Positions 23,560-35,792 are shown, counted from the stretch's first letter. The stretch is DNA of 64,000 bases from Massospora cicadina (GCA_022478985.1 JAKSZP010014508.1:179813-243812), one strand, 5' to 3'. A program made the numbers and translations. The notes: generated by a model not told the origin, from the letters alone.

Positions 23560-23574
23560 CACTATGAGTTGCCA

Positions 23575-23900
23575 TAGTAATATTATTAGTCATTATAGAA
23601 CAACATATTATGCACCATTTTTAACAACAATGGCCCATACAAACCCCACTGATGTTCTAGACCTTAAAAAAATGATGTACCTGATTTATAGTGATAAGAC
23701 AAAGTAACTGTGGGGAACAACTTAAAAGACCTTTGAGTGTGTCCTAAAAGACTTTAAATATTTCTAAAATCCTAGTCAACTCAAACCTTTGCTTGGCCTG
23801 TTAAAAACGCCTGAAGAATTTTATAAAGAGTTTATTTTGAACTCTCTTTCCGCTTGGTTAACTTTCCAAGCAAAATTATATTGGACTAAAAAGTAAAACT
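23575..23900 (+). pseudogene. Coding-like remnant after the PBS
   Basis: A plus frame reads NPTDVLDLKKMMYLIYSDKTK and later LKTPEEFYKEFILNSL with few stops between. It sits where gag would start after the PBS at 23542, but no gag domain is recognisable. The ORF1-only retroposon follows directly. Confidence 0.3.
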
Positions 23901-23919
23901 CAATCGCCTGTCATAGTTT

Positions 23920-25765
23920 TGCTCCAATGTCCTCATATTCCCCGCAGGCTCCCCCAGTGTGGGGCAGCCTGCGAAAACTCCCTCTGCCATGTTCCATCTG
24001 ACAGTAAATATGCTCAGACTAGCTTAGCCAATCATGTAAAACCCCTGGGATGATTCGTTCCTCCTAAGGAGCTTGACCCCCACCTCACTCAAAACCAAGT
24101 GGTGCCCCGTTTCCCCCTGGCGCTCCCCCAGAGTAGCATGCGTTTTGGCCTTAGGGTCAAATATGGGAAACTTTTCCCCTACCATGACCAAGCCATTATC
24201 TTTTGGATCAGGTGGTGATGTGTCCCGCCTCTTTTATAGACTTCCGCCCCTATAAGGGGTATTTTGATCTCAGCATCACCTGTGAAGCTGATGCCGCCAC
24301 TGTGGCAACTGTGCCCCTGGTTTTCCAGGGTACCCCAATTCCAACAACTCAGACCCAGCTCCCAGCGAACACCAATTTAGTGGTTCAGTTCGCTGGTTTG
24401 CCCACCCACCTTTCCCCTGAGGTGCTCAACCAGGAGCTGATGGAAGATTTGGCAGCCTATGGATCCAACCCCATCTTGCAATTTGTGGTCCCAAATGGGG
24501 CCACATGTCTTGCTGAGCCTCGGGCATATGCCACTATCAGCCCCGAATCAAAAAAATTGCCCTGTCAATTCTCCCTTGCGCCGTTATCCCTTCTGCCCTG
24601 ACCATCCATTCTGGTCCCACATTGAGGGCCGGCAGACAATCTGTATGACATGTTTCATGTTGGACCACTTGAAACGCAAGTGCCCATCCCTAGCTGCTTC
24701 TGACAGCACTTATTATTTGTCTGCCAGCCTCCAATCTGCCGCCCACCCCACACCAGCTTCAGTATGGGGTATGATACTGCCTCCCCCTTCCCCAAAACCT
24801 GTGCTGCAGCTGCATCTGCAGCCACCAATCAGCCTCCTCCTCACCCCAGTGCCACAAGTGCTTTCTCCAATCAAGCACAGGATTGGACCCCAGTTTGCTC
24901 CCATGAATCCTCCAACACATCAACCAAACCACAACCATATGCAATTCCCCAATTTAATTCAACCAGAACCCATGGGAGTTATTGGCTGAAATTGACGAAT
25001 CAGGTAATCTCATTGAAGAACCTTCTTTGCAAATCAAGAGTTTCTGTAATGCAGAATGGGACGCTAAATACCCCCCTCGTTTATATGCCCCACAGCCAAA
25101 TGCTGAATCATTCTACAGTGACCACCAGCTTTCAGTAGAAGCAGCTGCCACACCAGATTGTCATCCCCTCCACAAAGCTGCCGCCAAATCAGTGGCGATG
25201 CTCACAGGAGGTATTCCACCTCCTGTTACCCCCATAAATCTCACCCCAAAAAGTAAAATTAATATGAATCAATTGCACAAAAATGTCAACAATACTATCA
25301 AGAAAGTGGTAATTGTAGCACGAAATTCTAAAGCTAAGATTGCGCAAAGAATATTGCCACATATGTTAAATTTACCAGATGCCCGCATTATAGCCAAAAA
25401 AGCTTTAGCCGAATATATTACTGCTATTTTCATATTTAGCAATTTCTCTGAAATACCAATCATTAGTGATATCAGACCATATACCACTGATGCCCTGACG
25501 CCCTTGTTATCCACCTTGACACATACCCTACTCTGGGATGAGGAAGCTGCTTCTGAAAATGAGCCCCCCAATCTCCCACATTTTCTGCCATGGAGGGAAA
25601 GGAGTCTCCACTGACCACCTGGTTGGTTGTTTCATTTGGTGTGTTTCACTTAATCCGCTCATTGGAAGTTTTGTTTAAGTTAATTAGTTACATTATTTTT
25701 AGTTTTAGTTTTTAGTTCTGTAATTTCTGTCACCTGGGTAGCTTACCTCAGTTAGATAAGGAAAG
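23920..25765 (+). mobile_element. ORF1-only retroposon, unit 1
   Basis: About 1.85 kb unit parallel to 26950-28888: similar GC-richer leader (cccccagtgtggggc versus cccccacgtgggggc), the same ORF and the same 3' end (gcttacctcagttagataag versus gcttgccttggttaggtaag). No reverse transcriptase, integrase or LTR accompanies it. Ends are approximate and I could not define its TSD. Confidence 0.6.
24073..25614 (+). pseudogene. ORF1-like protein: RRM-like, CCHC knuckle, conserved C-terminus
   Basis: Resembles LINE ORF1 proteins. Segments in order: N-terminal Pro-rich part (24073-24255, frame 1); RRM/DUF4283-like region at 24203-24601 (FIDFRPYKGYFDL, LVVQFAGLP, NPILQFVVPNG); knuckle CMTCFMLDHLKRKC (CX2CX4HX4C) near 24645; Pro/Gln-rich linker to 24989; then a C-terminal domain of about 210 residues (24982-25614, EIDESGNLIEE to WRERSLH). 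Three frame changes separate the parts. The C-terminal domain is absent from the LINE ORF1s here but shared with unit 2. Role inferred: RNA binding. Confidence 0.7.
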
Positions 25766-26410
25766 AGAGTTTTGAGAAAAATTCCAGCATTATATATTAA
25801 GATATTAAAGAATGCTTACTTTATCATAAGTTTCAAGCACTACATTTCAAGATGTTGTGGGACTCTAGGAAAAGAAAGCCTTAGAAACATTACTCAGATA
25901 AATGACTATTGGACTCTAGGACCCGTTTTTTGTGATGAAAAAGATATGCTTAAACATCTTTTGGCTTAAAATCAGTCCAAGAATAGATTACTTTTGATAC
26001 AGCTTATTGTATAAGCCAAAGCCAAAGTTCAGCCTAGAAATTGGATTTCACTGTCAAGTTACCCATTATTTAGAACCTGAATTAGTTTAACTATGCTTAA
26101 TAAGTAATGCCAACGTAATAAATCACTTGATCCAAGAAGCTCTTTAATTGTAGTATGCACTTAGTTAAATGAGTAATCAAAAGAATCAGATTCTTCAAAG
26201 GAGCCTGGGATTAGCGCAAGGTCCCCCCAAAGTTTAGCTGCTCAAAAAACTTGGAATCTGCTAATAAAGGAATTTAGTTTAATTTTGCACATGAGCTGAA
26301 GCCTCATTCTAATAAAAGAATCTGGATGCTAAACAAATTGCCTCTACACTTACCTTTCTTATCTGTACCAACTCTCCTAGTGATTATAAAATAAAAATCA
26401 GAACAGCCAC
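25766..26410. other. Unassigned AT-rich sequence
   Basis: Contains a 65-codon open frame (25772-25969) with no recognisable similarity. Possibly continuation of whatever unit 1 inserted into. No repeats or signals noted. Confidence 0.3.
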
Positions 26411-26624
26411 ATTAATTGCCTCAGCGTCCTTTTTGTCCCTCTGCACTAAAGCTCCTTATTGTTCCAATGATGGAATTATAAAATCCATACCAAATGCCTC
26501 AGCGTCATTTTTGTCCCTCTGTGCCAATGCTCCCTGCTGTCCCAACAATGAAAACAGAACATACAACTCAAATGCCTAAACGGCCTCACCAATATTAGAT
26601 AACGCTCCTAATTGTTTTGCATTT
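26411..26624. repeat. 78-bp minisatellite, about 2.7 units
   Basis: tgcct starts recur at 26417, 26495 and 26573, exactly 78 bp apart, each followed by a variant of cagcgtcatttttgtccctc. A related half-unit (aatccaaatgccttggcg) is at 46165, directly right of C1, so C1 appears to have landed in this array. Confidence 0.7.
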
Positions 26625-26930
26625 TGGTCATGGAGCGTTCTGATAATAATAAGACTGGGCTGGAACTCTAGTGAGTGAATACCCAGAACACCAGCCAGAA
26701 AATCTTTAGTACAGACATCCATATTGCAGATGGAAAATGAAAAAGACAGCCACAAGGACTATCCTGGGTTTTTAAGATTGGGAAATCATTGTCATTAATT
26801 ATTTAACAGAAAACTTTAACTCATCAATAATTGAAAACTTTAAGAATTTTACTTAACTGCAAAAGAAAGAAAGGAAGAAAAATGGAGCAACAGAAGAACC
26901 TGTCAGGGCACACTGACTTATAAGCTCATA

Positions 26931-26949
26931 AACAAATTGGGGACCCAAA
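26931..26949. repeat. Target-site duplication of ORF1-only unit 2
   Basis: aacaaattggggacccaaa is repeated as aacaaattgagacccaaa at 28889-28906. The undisturbed site is in the other C1 LTR at about 45465-45483. A length of 18-19 bp indicates LINE-type retroposition. Confidence 0.82.
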
Positions 26950-28888
26950 AAACTTCTCTCCCAATTTTCTTAATTTTGGTCAAATTGTAGTTTGAAGTTA
27001 AATAAAAATAGCTCCACTTGTTGTCGCCCTATTCAAGTTACCTATGTTGATGCATTTGACACCCACTTCCCCCACGTGGGGGCAGTGGTGCGCCACCTCC
27101 TAATGTTTTTGGCCATTGCCAAAACATGCTCAAGCTGGATTGGCTAGCCCTCCAAATTCTTCAGCACTCTATGTCCCGTCTAAGATCTTAGCCTTACATC
27201 TCACATGAACCCAGGCGGTGCCATGCTACCCTTGTGCTCCCCTGAAGCAACATGTGATTTAGTCCTTAGGTTGAATATGGCAAATTGTTCCCCTATTCAG
27301 ATAAAGCAATTAACAAAGTTGGCCCACGCTGTTATGCAGCCTGTAGGCTTCATCGACTTTCACCCCTTAAAGGGGTATTTTGATCTTGGCTTCTCAAGTG
27401 AATCTGATGCTGCAGTAGCAGCTACCATCCCCCTGGTGTTCCAGGGGACCTTCCTCCCAACTACTCGTACCCAGTTGTCCACTGATAACACTCTTGTGGT
27501 TTAGTTCTCAGGCCTTCCTACCCACCTAACACCCAGAATTTTAGTTGAAGATAATATCGCTGGGTTATCAGAGATATGTTTCCAATCCCATGGTACAATT
27601 TGTGGTTCCCAATGGAGCCACTTGCCTCGCAGGCCCCCACACCTTCGCGACTATTTGTCCAGTATCAATAGAAATAGCCCTCTTAATCCTCCTCGTTTTA
27701 TTATCCCCTCTGCCCCAGACCATCCTTTTTGGGATTGAGTGGATGGAGGATGCATCATTTGCTCTACCTGTTTCAAACTGGACCATTAGAAATGATGCTG
27801 CCCCTCCATATCATGAGCCTTGGCATCCACATCGAGCTCTATATATGATGAACCCATAGCTGATCCAATACTTCTTTTTGAATGGGGCACTATCCTTCCC
27901 CCTCCCCCAGAAGTGGTACCCACAGCAACCACTGAATCAATCAATTAAAATAACCTCAATGAACCTCATCTCCTATACCCACCAATCAGGAGCCAGAATG
28001 GAATAAAGTAAGTTCTAAACCATCCTTCCAGCCAAACGCAACAGATAATTCATATGCAAGTAACCAAAATTAAATACAACCAAGATACATGGGATTATCT
28101 GGTTGAGGTTGATGAATCTTGCGAGCTTATCCGTGAATCCAAATGGGCTGGGCCCTCTCTATTCAAAAATGTACCTCTTTACTGATTATGCGTCCTAATT
28201 CCCAAAGCGCCATTATGTGCCTCGCCCTAGTGCCACCCCATTCAAAAGTGACCACCAACTAGCTGAAGAGGCAGTTGCCTCGCTCAAATGTCGCCCAACC
28301 CATAAAGTCATTGCAAAATCAGTTGCAGTACAGGCTACGGGCCTGCCACCTCCTAACCTACCTAGTACCATGCTTCAAAAACAGAAAGAAGACCACCTCA
28401 AATATTATCAGGTGGCAAATTCAGCAGTTCAAAAAGTTGCGTCAGTCACAAAGTTTGGCCCGAAAGACCCACATTACCAGAAACAACCTTGCAACCATCG
28501 CCACCCTACCTAAAGTACGCCTTGAGGCTGAAAAAGCACTTGAAGACCATATTTCCACCCTCCTCATCGCACACATTGAGTTGCAAACACCCATTTATTA
28601 TCTTGACCCCCATTTCCAGGTGCGCCCACACTAATGCTATCAGCTTTGTGCAGCTACATGTCCACAACAGTTGAGGAAAAAGAGCCTCCTGATTACCCTT
28701 TACTCACCGCAATTGATGGATAGTGGTTTCTGATTCTGACTTGGTTGGTTAAATTATTTGATTTTCACATCAGTTCAAGTGGATCTGACTCTCTCATTTC
28801 AAATTTATTTTATTTTTTATTTTTAATTTTTAGCTTGTTTGAGCATTAGTAATGTCCACCCCTGGTCAGCTTGCCTTGGTTAGGTAAG
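26950..28888 (+). mobile_element. ORF1-only retroposon, unit 2 (1939 bp)
   Basis: Bounded by the 18-19 bp TSD and inserted in the C1 3' LTR. It carries only an ORF1-like reading frame (27205-28634) and a short 3' UTR ending cttggttaggtaag, without poly(A). No reverse transcriptase. Homologous to unit 1 over its whole length. By analogy with half-L1 (HAL1) elements it was probably mobilised by another LINE machinery; which one is unknown. Confidence 0.75.
27205..28634 (+). pseudogene. ORF1-like protein of unit 2
   Basis: N-terminal block 27205-27504 matches unit 1 (GFIDFHPLKGYFDLGFSS versus SFIDFRPYKGYFDLSITC). A TAG at 27502-27504 replaces a CAG present in unit 1 (VVQFAGLP). RRM-like continuation at 27580-27650 (NPMVQFVVPNGATCL), zinc-knuckle area near 27760 eroded (CSTCFKLDH readable across frames). 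The conserved C-terminal domain is at 28085-28634 (VEVDESCELIRES, SDHQLAEEAV, RLEAEKALEDHISTL). Frame changes throughout. Same inferred role as unit 1. Confidence 0.65.
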
Positions 28889-29689
28889 AACAAATTGAGA
28901 CCCAAAGAATTATACTCACAATTGGGGATAGTTCCACAATTTTGATTGCTGTAGATTAGCATCCCAAAAAACTATGACGCCGTTTGATTCTAGACTGGCA
29001 AGTTGACTCACGCTCAAACTTTGCCATCAACTTTCCCCCTCCTGATGCAGCTCCACTTAGTGAATTGGCATGACTTTATTTGGAGGGCGACTGGGGCCAC
29101 TCACAGCCAAGACACATATGGCTGGCTCCACTGATTAGAAAGTGTTTTGTACACCCATACCAATAAGGGACAGGCTCTTAGTTTCTTGATGATGCGTGAC
29201 CACGGTGGATTAAAATTTCCACGCCCAAAAAATGCAAAATTTATTTTTGTTAGATTCCAGTTTACTATGATTGGTGAAACCTGTTCTGCTGGAGACAACT
29301 CACTGAGGGGAAGGATTGGTACCAACCCTCTGCTGGTGGATACCTCTGACCACCGCCGCTTCCCCAAACCCTAAATTATCTTTAGTAACTCATGAGTGGT
29401 TAACATGGGGGAAAACATGATCTTTAAGGGGCATGTCGTCAGTCACTTCTATTCTACCACAAGGGCTAAATCGCCTAAAGTGATAAGGGGATGGCCGCCC
29501 TCTTTTCCCCTTCTTGGTCTGAAATGGGATTTTTTTTATGATTCAGCTTCAGGGTTTGCTCCCCCAAACTTAAATTATTCCCCCTCTTTGACCAGGAGAA
29601 TCATCACCACTAGGGACTTGGGCCAGTGCAACATTTTTGTGTGTTTTGGGGAGCTTAATCACAAAGAGGGAGGCAACTTTATGGGGAGG

Positions 29690-29850
29690 GCGTGATCATC
29701 CGGATGCAATATTTGGAAGGCCTCCACCAACTTGCAACAATTTATATTATCATTAGCACTCACTCAGATGTTCTCACATGTGTGAAAACCTTTCCACGCC
29801 ACCAAGTATGCACCTAGTGATGCAAACTTTGAGATGCCAAAATATAATTC
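29690..29850 (-). pseudogene. pol: C1 chromodomain
   Basis: Minus strand reads ILASKFASLGAYLVAWKGF, then CENI, a TGA where Trp is expected, and later LVEAFQILHPDD. The aromatic cage region YLVAWKGF and the final helix fit a chromodomain fused to integrase, as in chromoviruses that target heterochromatin. The TGA is a TGG to TGA change. Confidence 0.75.
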
Positions 29851-29859
29851 ACTGTGCTT

Positions 29860-31166
29860 CTTCCAAATCCTTGATTACCACTAACTTTAGATTCACTTGC
29901 GGCGTGCCTTTTAATGATGATAATTGGTAAGCGTGAAATCCAGAGTCCTGTTTCCAATGTGTGGGTAGGGCCAACTGGAGGGCTTATCACCCAAATAGTC
30001 CTCAACTACATGTGTACCTGAGCGTTTACTTGCAAACTTCCTTGAGGGCACCTTCATCCACATGTGGCACATATTGAGCATGACCAAGGAAACCACTGTG
30101 ATCTCATGGGCAGGAAGCTGCTTCTGATCCCTGAACCGCTTATAATCTCTGATGGCTTTGGTCAAAAAGATACCAGACTATGGATTGGGTGCTCCAGATA
30201 TGCAGCGCATGTTCCACTGCCGCTGGGACCTATGGATGAAGGCACAGGCTTGGGGAAAAGTGGTGCTATAACATATTGTGGCCTAATAAAGGGAAAACCA
30301 GGTGGATGCGTGAAAGGAATATTAAATGAAAATTGTGCTAGGGGAAGGTCATCTGCTTAAGTGTCCTGCGTGGCGGTGGCATAACACTGGAGATATTGCT
30401 CATGAATTTGGTTGACCCACTCCATACGCTGATCAGACTGGTGATGGTATGCAGTGGAGTGACTTGGATTAAACTTCAGAATGCCCAAAAGAGCCATCCA
30501 AAAATGCGCTGTAATCTGCGGCCCTGGTCACTTCCATTTTCCTAAGGCAACCAAACCATTTAGAAGTATGCCACACAAAGAGCCAGGTGGTTTCCTCGGA
30601 GGTAATTGATGAAGAGCAGGGATATGTAAGGAGAACATGGTAAAGCAGTCTACCACCACCATATTTGCATTAATCTGTTAGAACTGAGCAGTTAAATGAT
30701 GCAAGTGACAGATATTAAAGGTCCACAGACCCTCAGACTGCTGCAGGGGATGGAGAAGCCCATTACAACTTGAATATTCAGATTTCACCCATATGCCCGT
30801 TATGCAACTTGAAATACATACTGGGACATCCTTGGAGACCCCCGGCCAGCTATGTTTCTGCTTCACCAAGTTGAGGCATTTTTTATTATCCAGATGGCCC
30901 ATCGCCAGAGGTTCATGCTGCACTTGAAGCACCTCATTGTGGAGTAGGGGCAGAACCACACTCAGGATTAATAAACTACATCCTCCTCCAGCAAATAGTG
31001 AGTCTGTCAATGCGCCAGAAATCTCAGCTGGTTGGTCCATTCCAACCCTCCACGCAGGCCATTTGACCCACCAATACCCAAGTGACCAAAGGAATGTCTG
31101 AACCCCATTATACAAAAAAATTGCAGGAGGAGCAATAGCCTGAAATTTTTCCAGCAGAATTACCAT
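29860..31166 (-). pseudogene. pol: C1 integrase
   Basis: Zinc-binding domain at 30780-30930: HEPLAMGHLDNKKCL, HSWPGVSKDV, then CISSCITG, where the last Cys of HHCC is Gly. After it, LLHPLQQSEGLW corresponds to the family linker before the catalytic core. The core (30300-30680) is heavily broken. The C-terminal domain (29911-30165) reads QLPAHEITVVSLVML and KVPSRKFASKRSGTH, typical of the segment preceding the chromodomain. Inactive. Confidence 0.78.
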
Positions 31167-31548
31167 AATTTGGGTCCTGACCTTCCTCCTCCATCAGATT
31201 AAGGATGGGTTGCAACTCAACAAGTCGAGGAGAACATTCAGTGAAACCTTAACAAATTCATATTAAAACTTAAAGCTACTGAGGTAATAATATGTCTGGG
31301 CCTGGTGATGACCCAGATTTTACAGTTTCATAAAATATATGAGGGACTAATGATCCATCCGCACAGTCACTTCATGGAATGCACCTTGTAGGAGATACTG
31401 CCAATGCATAAGCAACCAAACAACTGCAGTCAATTGCTTATTGTAAATGGTTCAGGACTGCTCAGACAAAGTAAACTTATGATAAAACAAAGCGACTGGA
31501 TGTTCCAATCCATCCTGCTCTTGAAGAAACACTGTGCTCATGACAGCT

Positions 31549-33354
31549 TATGAGATTTTGAAGATTATCTCGCTTATTGAATATATTCCTGTTTTGATAA
31601 TTGGGAAGAGTTTTGGCCAAGAAACCTCAATTAAGTTATGTGTCTTACAGTATTTACTAACCGTTTGGAAGCTCAAAAAAGCTAAACAACAATAATTGTC
31701 AGACATTTGCCCTCACAGATGAACAAGAATGTTTTAGGTCGAGTTCAGCCAAAAAAATTGTCAGCCATTTGCAATTATCCAAGGATATTACAAGCGATTC
31801 TAAAATTTGTGATGATAAGGTTATTGGAGAAATCAGCCAAAAGACCCTGGCTAACTCTCAGTGGAACCCTGTTAATTGGGGTAACACGAGTTCAAAACCT
31901 CTACAGGCATCAAACTTAAAATTGACTGGTTGAATTACTCTGACCACACAACAGACTTTGGGATACCATTGAAAGCCACTCCTCCCACCACCCCAAAGTC
32001 TTTCACTGCACCTACGTGGCCCCCCTTTTATAAGCTTGGAGGGGGTCTCCCAAGTTGCAAGAAATTTCTTGGGCGGTGATTGGCTCAAGTCCATCAAAAC
32101 GTTACCTCATGGGTATGTTCTGGCCAATCATAACGCCTCTTCCTTTGCTCCGCTGCCCTGAAGCAAGTTCCTGAGTTATGATACATTATTCCTGCATATT
32201 TTCTAATTCAGACTCGTGTACACTATTCTGAACATATCCCTAAATTTCCCTCAACCCTCAAAGTACTTTTAAAACAATAAAATCAAATATTGAGGGTTGT
32301 CATTTTTACCCTTATCGCGCCTATAATAAATTGTTAAAAACTCTTTTTATTAACGTTTTATTTTAACTTTTTATAAATTTTTGTGGAATCCAGTAGGCGT
32401 TTAGCACCAGCGAGCACAGATTGACTGGATTCCCACAATGATTTTGACATTTTTGGCTTCTTTTAGCATTTTTCCATCACTAATTGGGAAATTTCTAGAC
32501 ACAAGTAATTATGACAAGCTCCCTGAATGCTTGTCTACACTTCTTAATATAAAATAAAATTAAGGTAAGACAATATAAGATGAAAATATGAATATATGAA
32601 GAGATGATGTTTTTTAGGGCCAGGCGCTGGTATCTTATACATCTAGGACATCTCCTGGTCATACTCATCTATTAGATAAGATTATTAAAGCTATGCAAAT
32701 CTGCTATGGATTATGGCAGTGGTTATTAAAATCCTCAAGTTAATTCAGCCCTTGAATTAACTAAATTACAATCATTTCAGGCCAATTGGAGTCACTATTA
32801 CTCTTGTAATTAAGAAAGATTTTTAGGCTTAGTATTAGCACCTCAGTGGTGTATATTCGCCTCTCAACCAGCCCAATTACATTTTGAAATTCAGCTTATT
32901 AAATACATAAATGGTGAAAAAACATATGCAATTTAAATAATGATGCACCCCTAATTGGGACGTCAGCAGGCCTCTCAATAGTACTAGGTGCTCCCTATCA
33001 GGCTGTCCATGTGCAAGTACAATTATGATGATTACAATAATTGACTACATAAAAAATAGAATTCCTTAGTTGTAAATGCATTAAATTCAAAGATACATTT
33101 AGGTTTGTGCCATAAATTCTTTTGGTTCTCTCAATTGGATCCCATAATTGGCCATAATGTAATTATATCATAACTAAAATTTGCTACAATAATTGGGTCA
33201 TTTAGACGCAGTCAAAGCATTTTTGAGATGAATCTGATTTACCAAACTATAAATATTAAATCAGGAAGGACAAAGGATTCATCAATGGGAGTAATCTCTT
33301 AGAATTGATGGTTTTCTTAAATGGTTTATTTTTGAGTCATTCTTCAAAAATCTA
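31549..33354. mobile_element. TIR-like repeat B1 (1060 bp without inner LTR)
   Basis: Flanked by acagct on both sides (31543-31548 and 33355-33360). Its ends are imperfect inverted repeats: GATTTTGAAGATTATCTC on the left, GATTTTTGAAGAATGACTC on the right (complement). It is homologous to B2 (61065-62124, also 1060 bp) along its length, for example the segment around 33000 and 61780. No ORF. It resembles a non-autonomous DNA transposon; an LTR is less likely because neither copy has an element attached. Interrupted by a solo LTR at 31697-32437. Confidence 0.65.
31697..32437 (+). repeat. Solo LTR, A-related (741 bp)
   Basis: Starts tgtcagacatttgcc and ends ggattcccaca; the start equals the A2 LTR terminus and the inner block caaaagaccctggc is shared with A2. 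Flanks ataat (31692-31696) and atgat (32438-32442) are a TSD with one G:A difference. B2 shows the empty site (about 61200). Confidence 0.82.
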
Positions 33355-34457
33355 ACAGCTGACAATACGTTGCATGACACAATAAAAGGCTTATTGGGAT
33401 CAGCATGTCTGAGAATGGCCATTCCATAAACACCTCCCTGATGGCATCAAACGCCTGTTAGCATTCCGCCGTCCAACAAAATGGAACTTTAACTGTCAGA
33501 GGATGCAGCAGCCCAGCCAACTGCAATAGGACGGGACAAATTATTTCAAAAAGATGATGGTGCCCAGGAAGCTCCGCAACTTCCTCTGAGTGGTGGAGGT
33601 GGGCCATGAGAGGATTTCCTTGATATTGATGAAAGAAATTCATACCTATCCTTCACACCAAGATACCTAAAAAGTTAACCCCATCCTTGAAAACTCACAT
33701 TGAAGGGTTTTACATGAAGGTCAGTTTTTTGCAGTTCAGGCAACCCCGCCTCCAGTTCCTTCTCATGCTGCTTGGAGTGGGGGAATGCATGAGGATTTCA
33801 TTGATATATGCCGCTGCACAGTAGAACTTAAGGTCATTCAGCAAGCTTTCAAATATCTTCTAGAAAAGTAGAAGGGGCATTTTTTGCTGAACAGCATTAT
33901 GCAGAACTGAAAGATCCCTCTTCTGGTAAAAATCGCCTTAAGCCACTCCTGACCTTCTGCCACCCAAATCTAGTTGAACGTATTGATAATATTGAGCTTC
34001 AAAAACACCTGTAATTTTGCAATTGCTTGGATATTTGTCTTCTTGAGGGGAAGGTGGTAGGGATTGTTTATGGTGGTATTAATAATTTCCCTTAGTTAAA
34101 GCAGGGGTGCAACGTACTGTTTGCCTTGTATGAAAATTAGAAGAGATGTAATAGGTGATATCTTCTTGAAAACCCAACCTTTTGAAAGCATATCATCCAA
34201 CCACTGCTCCTGGGGCTTAACTTCCTGCTCATTATATGTATATAAGGGACAATTGGTGTTAATTTCACTCACTGTCATGCATAAGGCCATATCATACTTA
34301 GAATGGGAGGTAAGGCAATTTGCCTTTTCCATATCAAAAATGGCGCGGAACTGGGTCATGCTAGCGGGGAAATCACCAGCAGCGCTGTGAGGGAAGGAGC
34401 CAAAACAATTGACCCCATTGTTATAGCAAGGGAAAATGTTCATAAGGGTAAATTCAC

Positions 34458-34462
34458 CACGC
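34458..34462. repeat. Target-site duplication of element E
   Basis: cacgc, repeated at 44303-44307. The C1 reading frame resumes beyond it. Confidence 0.9.
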
Positions 34463-35771
34463 TATTGGAATTTTTGCCCATTTTCCCAGCCTGCTAGATT
34501 ACCTGGTGTCACTAGGGGAACTTATCCTAAGGTGAAGTGAATTGGAAATCAGTTGGCCCGAGTTTTGAAGAGACTACGTTTGGGGGATTTTGGAATCTTC
34601 ACCTGCTTGTATCTGTCAGGGATCGATCTAGATGAATACTTAAGATCTCATCTAGTGGAGTGGCCAACAAAATAGGGGCATCTGATAGTGATTAACTATC
34701 AGGTGTACCGATTGGGATTGGTTGGGTTTCATCACCAACTAGTTGGGAATGAATAGTGAGTTTTGAGGTGAGTGATGCTGCCTGCAACTAGCAAATTGAT
34801 CAGTTATTGAAGTGACCTGCCATAATGGGTAATAAAACCCATTAGCTAATCAGGTCATTAGCCAATTATGGGTAGTTCACTTGGATCAAGAGGAAAACGT
34901 TAGGGACACGTTTTCTGAATCTTTCCATTTGAGGTCTTGAGGATGCCCAATGACGGAATCCTAGCCAGGATGGGGAAGACCATCGCTGCCAAGATGAGGA
35001 AGGGTTATTAATGGCAACGGGTGCCATTTCATCAAAGAGGTGTCAACTGAGGTAAAGACAGCTGAATCCCCTACTTTATAACCCCTAGGATTCACTATAA
35101 TAAAAACAGTAGATTGGAATAGATACAGATCAGCTCAACTTTCCATTTGGTTTCACCCATCCTGGGTTGATACAGGTGATAAGGATTTAATCAGTCAGTT
35201 GGACCAAGATCCTTGTATGGCAGGAAGCCAGAAGATAAAGAAAAACAGTATTTACAGTATTTACAGTATTATTAGTATTATTAGTATTATTAAGATTAGT
35301 AGTATCTACAGTAATATTGGAGATTTGATGTATAGTTAGACTATCAGCTTTCATTGTGACGTTCCATCTCAAAGATATTATTGAAGAAGGCAATAATTGG
35401 AAGACTCTTAGAGAGAAGAGTAGAGATCTGAGCGGGATCTAGAGACTAAGGGAACCACAATTAGGGATAGCTGCCAACTGTGTGTTGGGCTGAAAAAGAC
35501 TGTAACCAGGGTATCTTAATGAAGATTGGGTGGACAGTAATATAGAGAGTAAATCCCTACGAGTACGACTTACAGAGTGTTTGATTGGAAGTACTGGATG
35601 AAGCGTTGGGCCTAATAATAGTTCAAACTCAACTACCGATAATAGTCTCCATACTATTATCAAATAATACATTCTATACAACATGACGAAGTGCATGAGG
35701 AAATTGAACATGTGCAGTAAAAAGGTTACTGGGTTGACGACCAATAATCAATCCTTAAATAAATTTTTACA
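34463..35771 (+). repeat. 5' LTR of E (1309 bp)
   Basis: Begins tattggaattttt, where the 3' LTR has tgttgggattttt: the TG end is changed to TA. Ends aaatttttaca. Contains an ATT-rich microsatellite at about 35245-35300. Confidence 0.93.
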
Positions 35772-35774
35772 AGT

Positions 35775-35792
35775 TGGTGCTCACTACAGAGG
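35775..35792 (+). other. Primer-binding site of E
   Basis: TGGTGCTCACTACAGAGG, three bases after the LTR; nearly identical to the A2 site although E is a different family. Confidence 0.8.

Larger units (their letters stand above)
26625..29574 (-). repeat. 3' LTR of C1, split by an ORF1-only unit
   Basis: Two parts, 26625-26949 and 28907-29574, match 45162-46153 in order: the segments around 26640 and 45178 (gagtgaatacccag / gagtgaacacccag), 26880 and 45420 (aaaaatggagcaacaga), then 28990 and 45580 (ttgactcacgctcaaacttt / ttgaatcacgctcaaacttt) and 29400 and 45975 (ttaacatgggggaaaa). A polypurine tract (minus AAAGAGGGGGAA, 29575-29589) abuts it. Confidence 0.85.
31360..34457 (-). pseudogene. 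pol: C1 reverse transcriptase-RNase H, interrupted by B1
   Basis: RT start at 34096-34443: FDMEKANCLTSHSKYDMALC, LYTYNEQEVKPQEQWLDDML, WVFKKISPITSLLIF, matching the N-terminal RT consensus. The palm (33660-34080) is fragmented. The thumb and RNase H link (33361-33643) include EVAELPGHHHLFEI and KVPFCWTAECQQAF. RNase H continues left of B1 at 31360-31548 (STVFLQEQDGLEHPV, SEQS, TAVVWLLMHW). Joined across B1 the spacing equals that of C2 (49373-49666), so B1 inserted without loss. Confidence 0.8.

Noticed and set aside
35245..35300. ATT microsatellite as a separate feature
   Set aside because: Present in both E LTRs (also 43785-43830), so it is part of the LTR.
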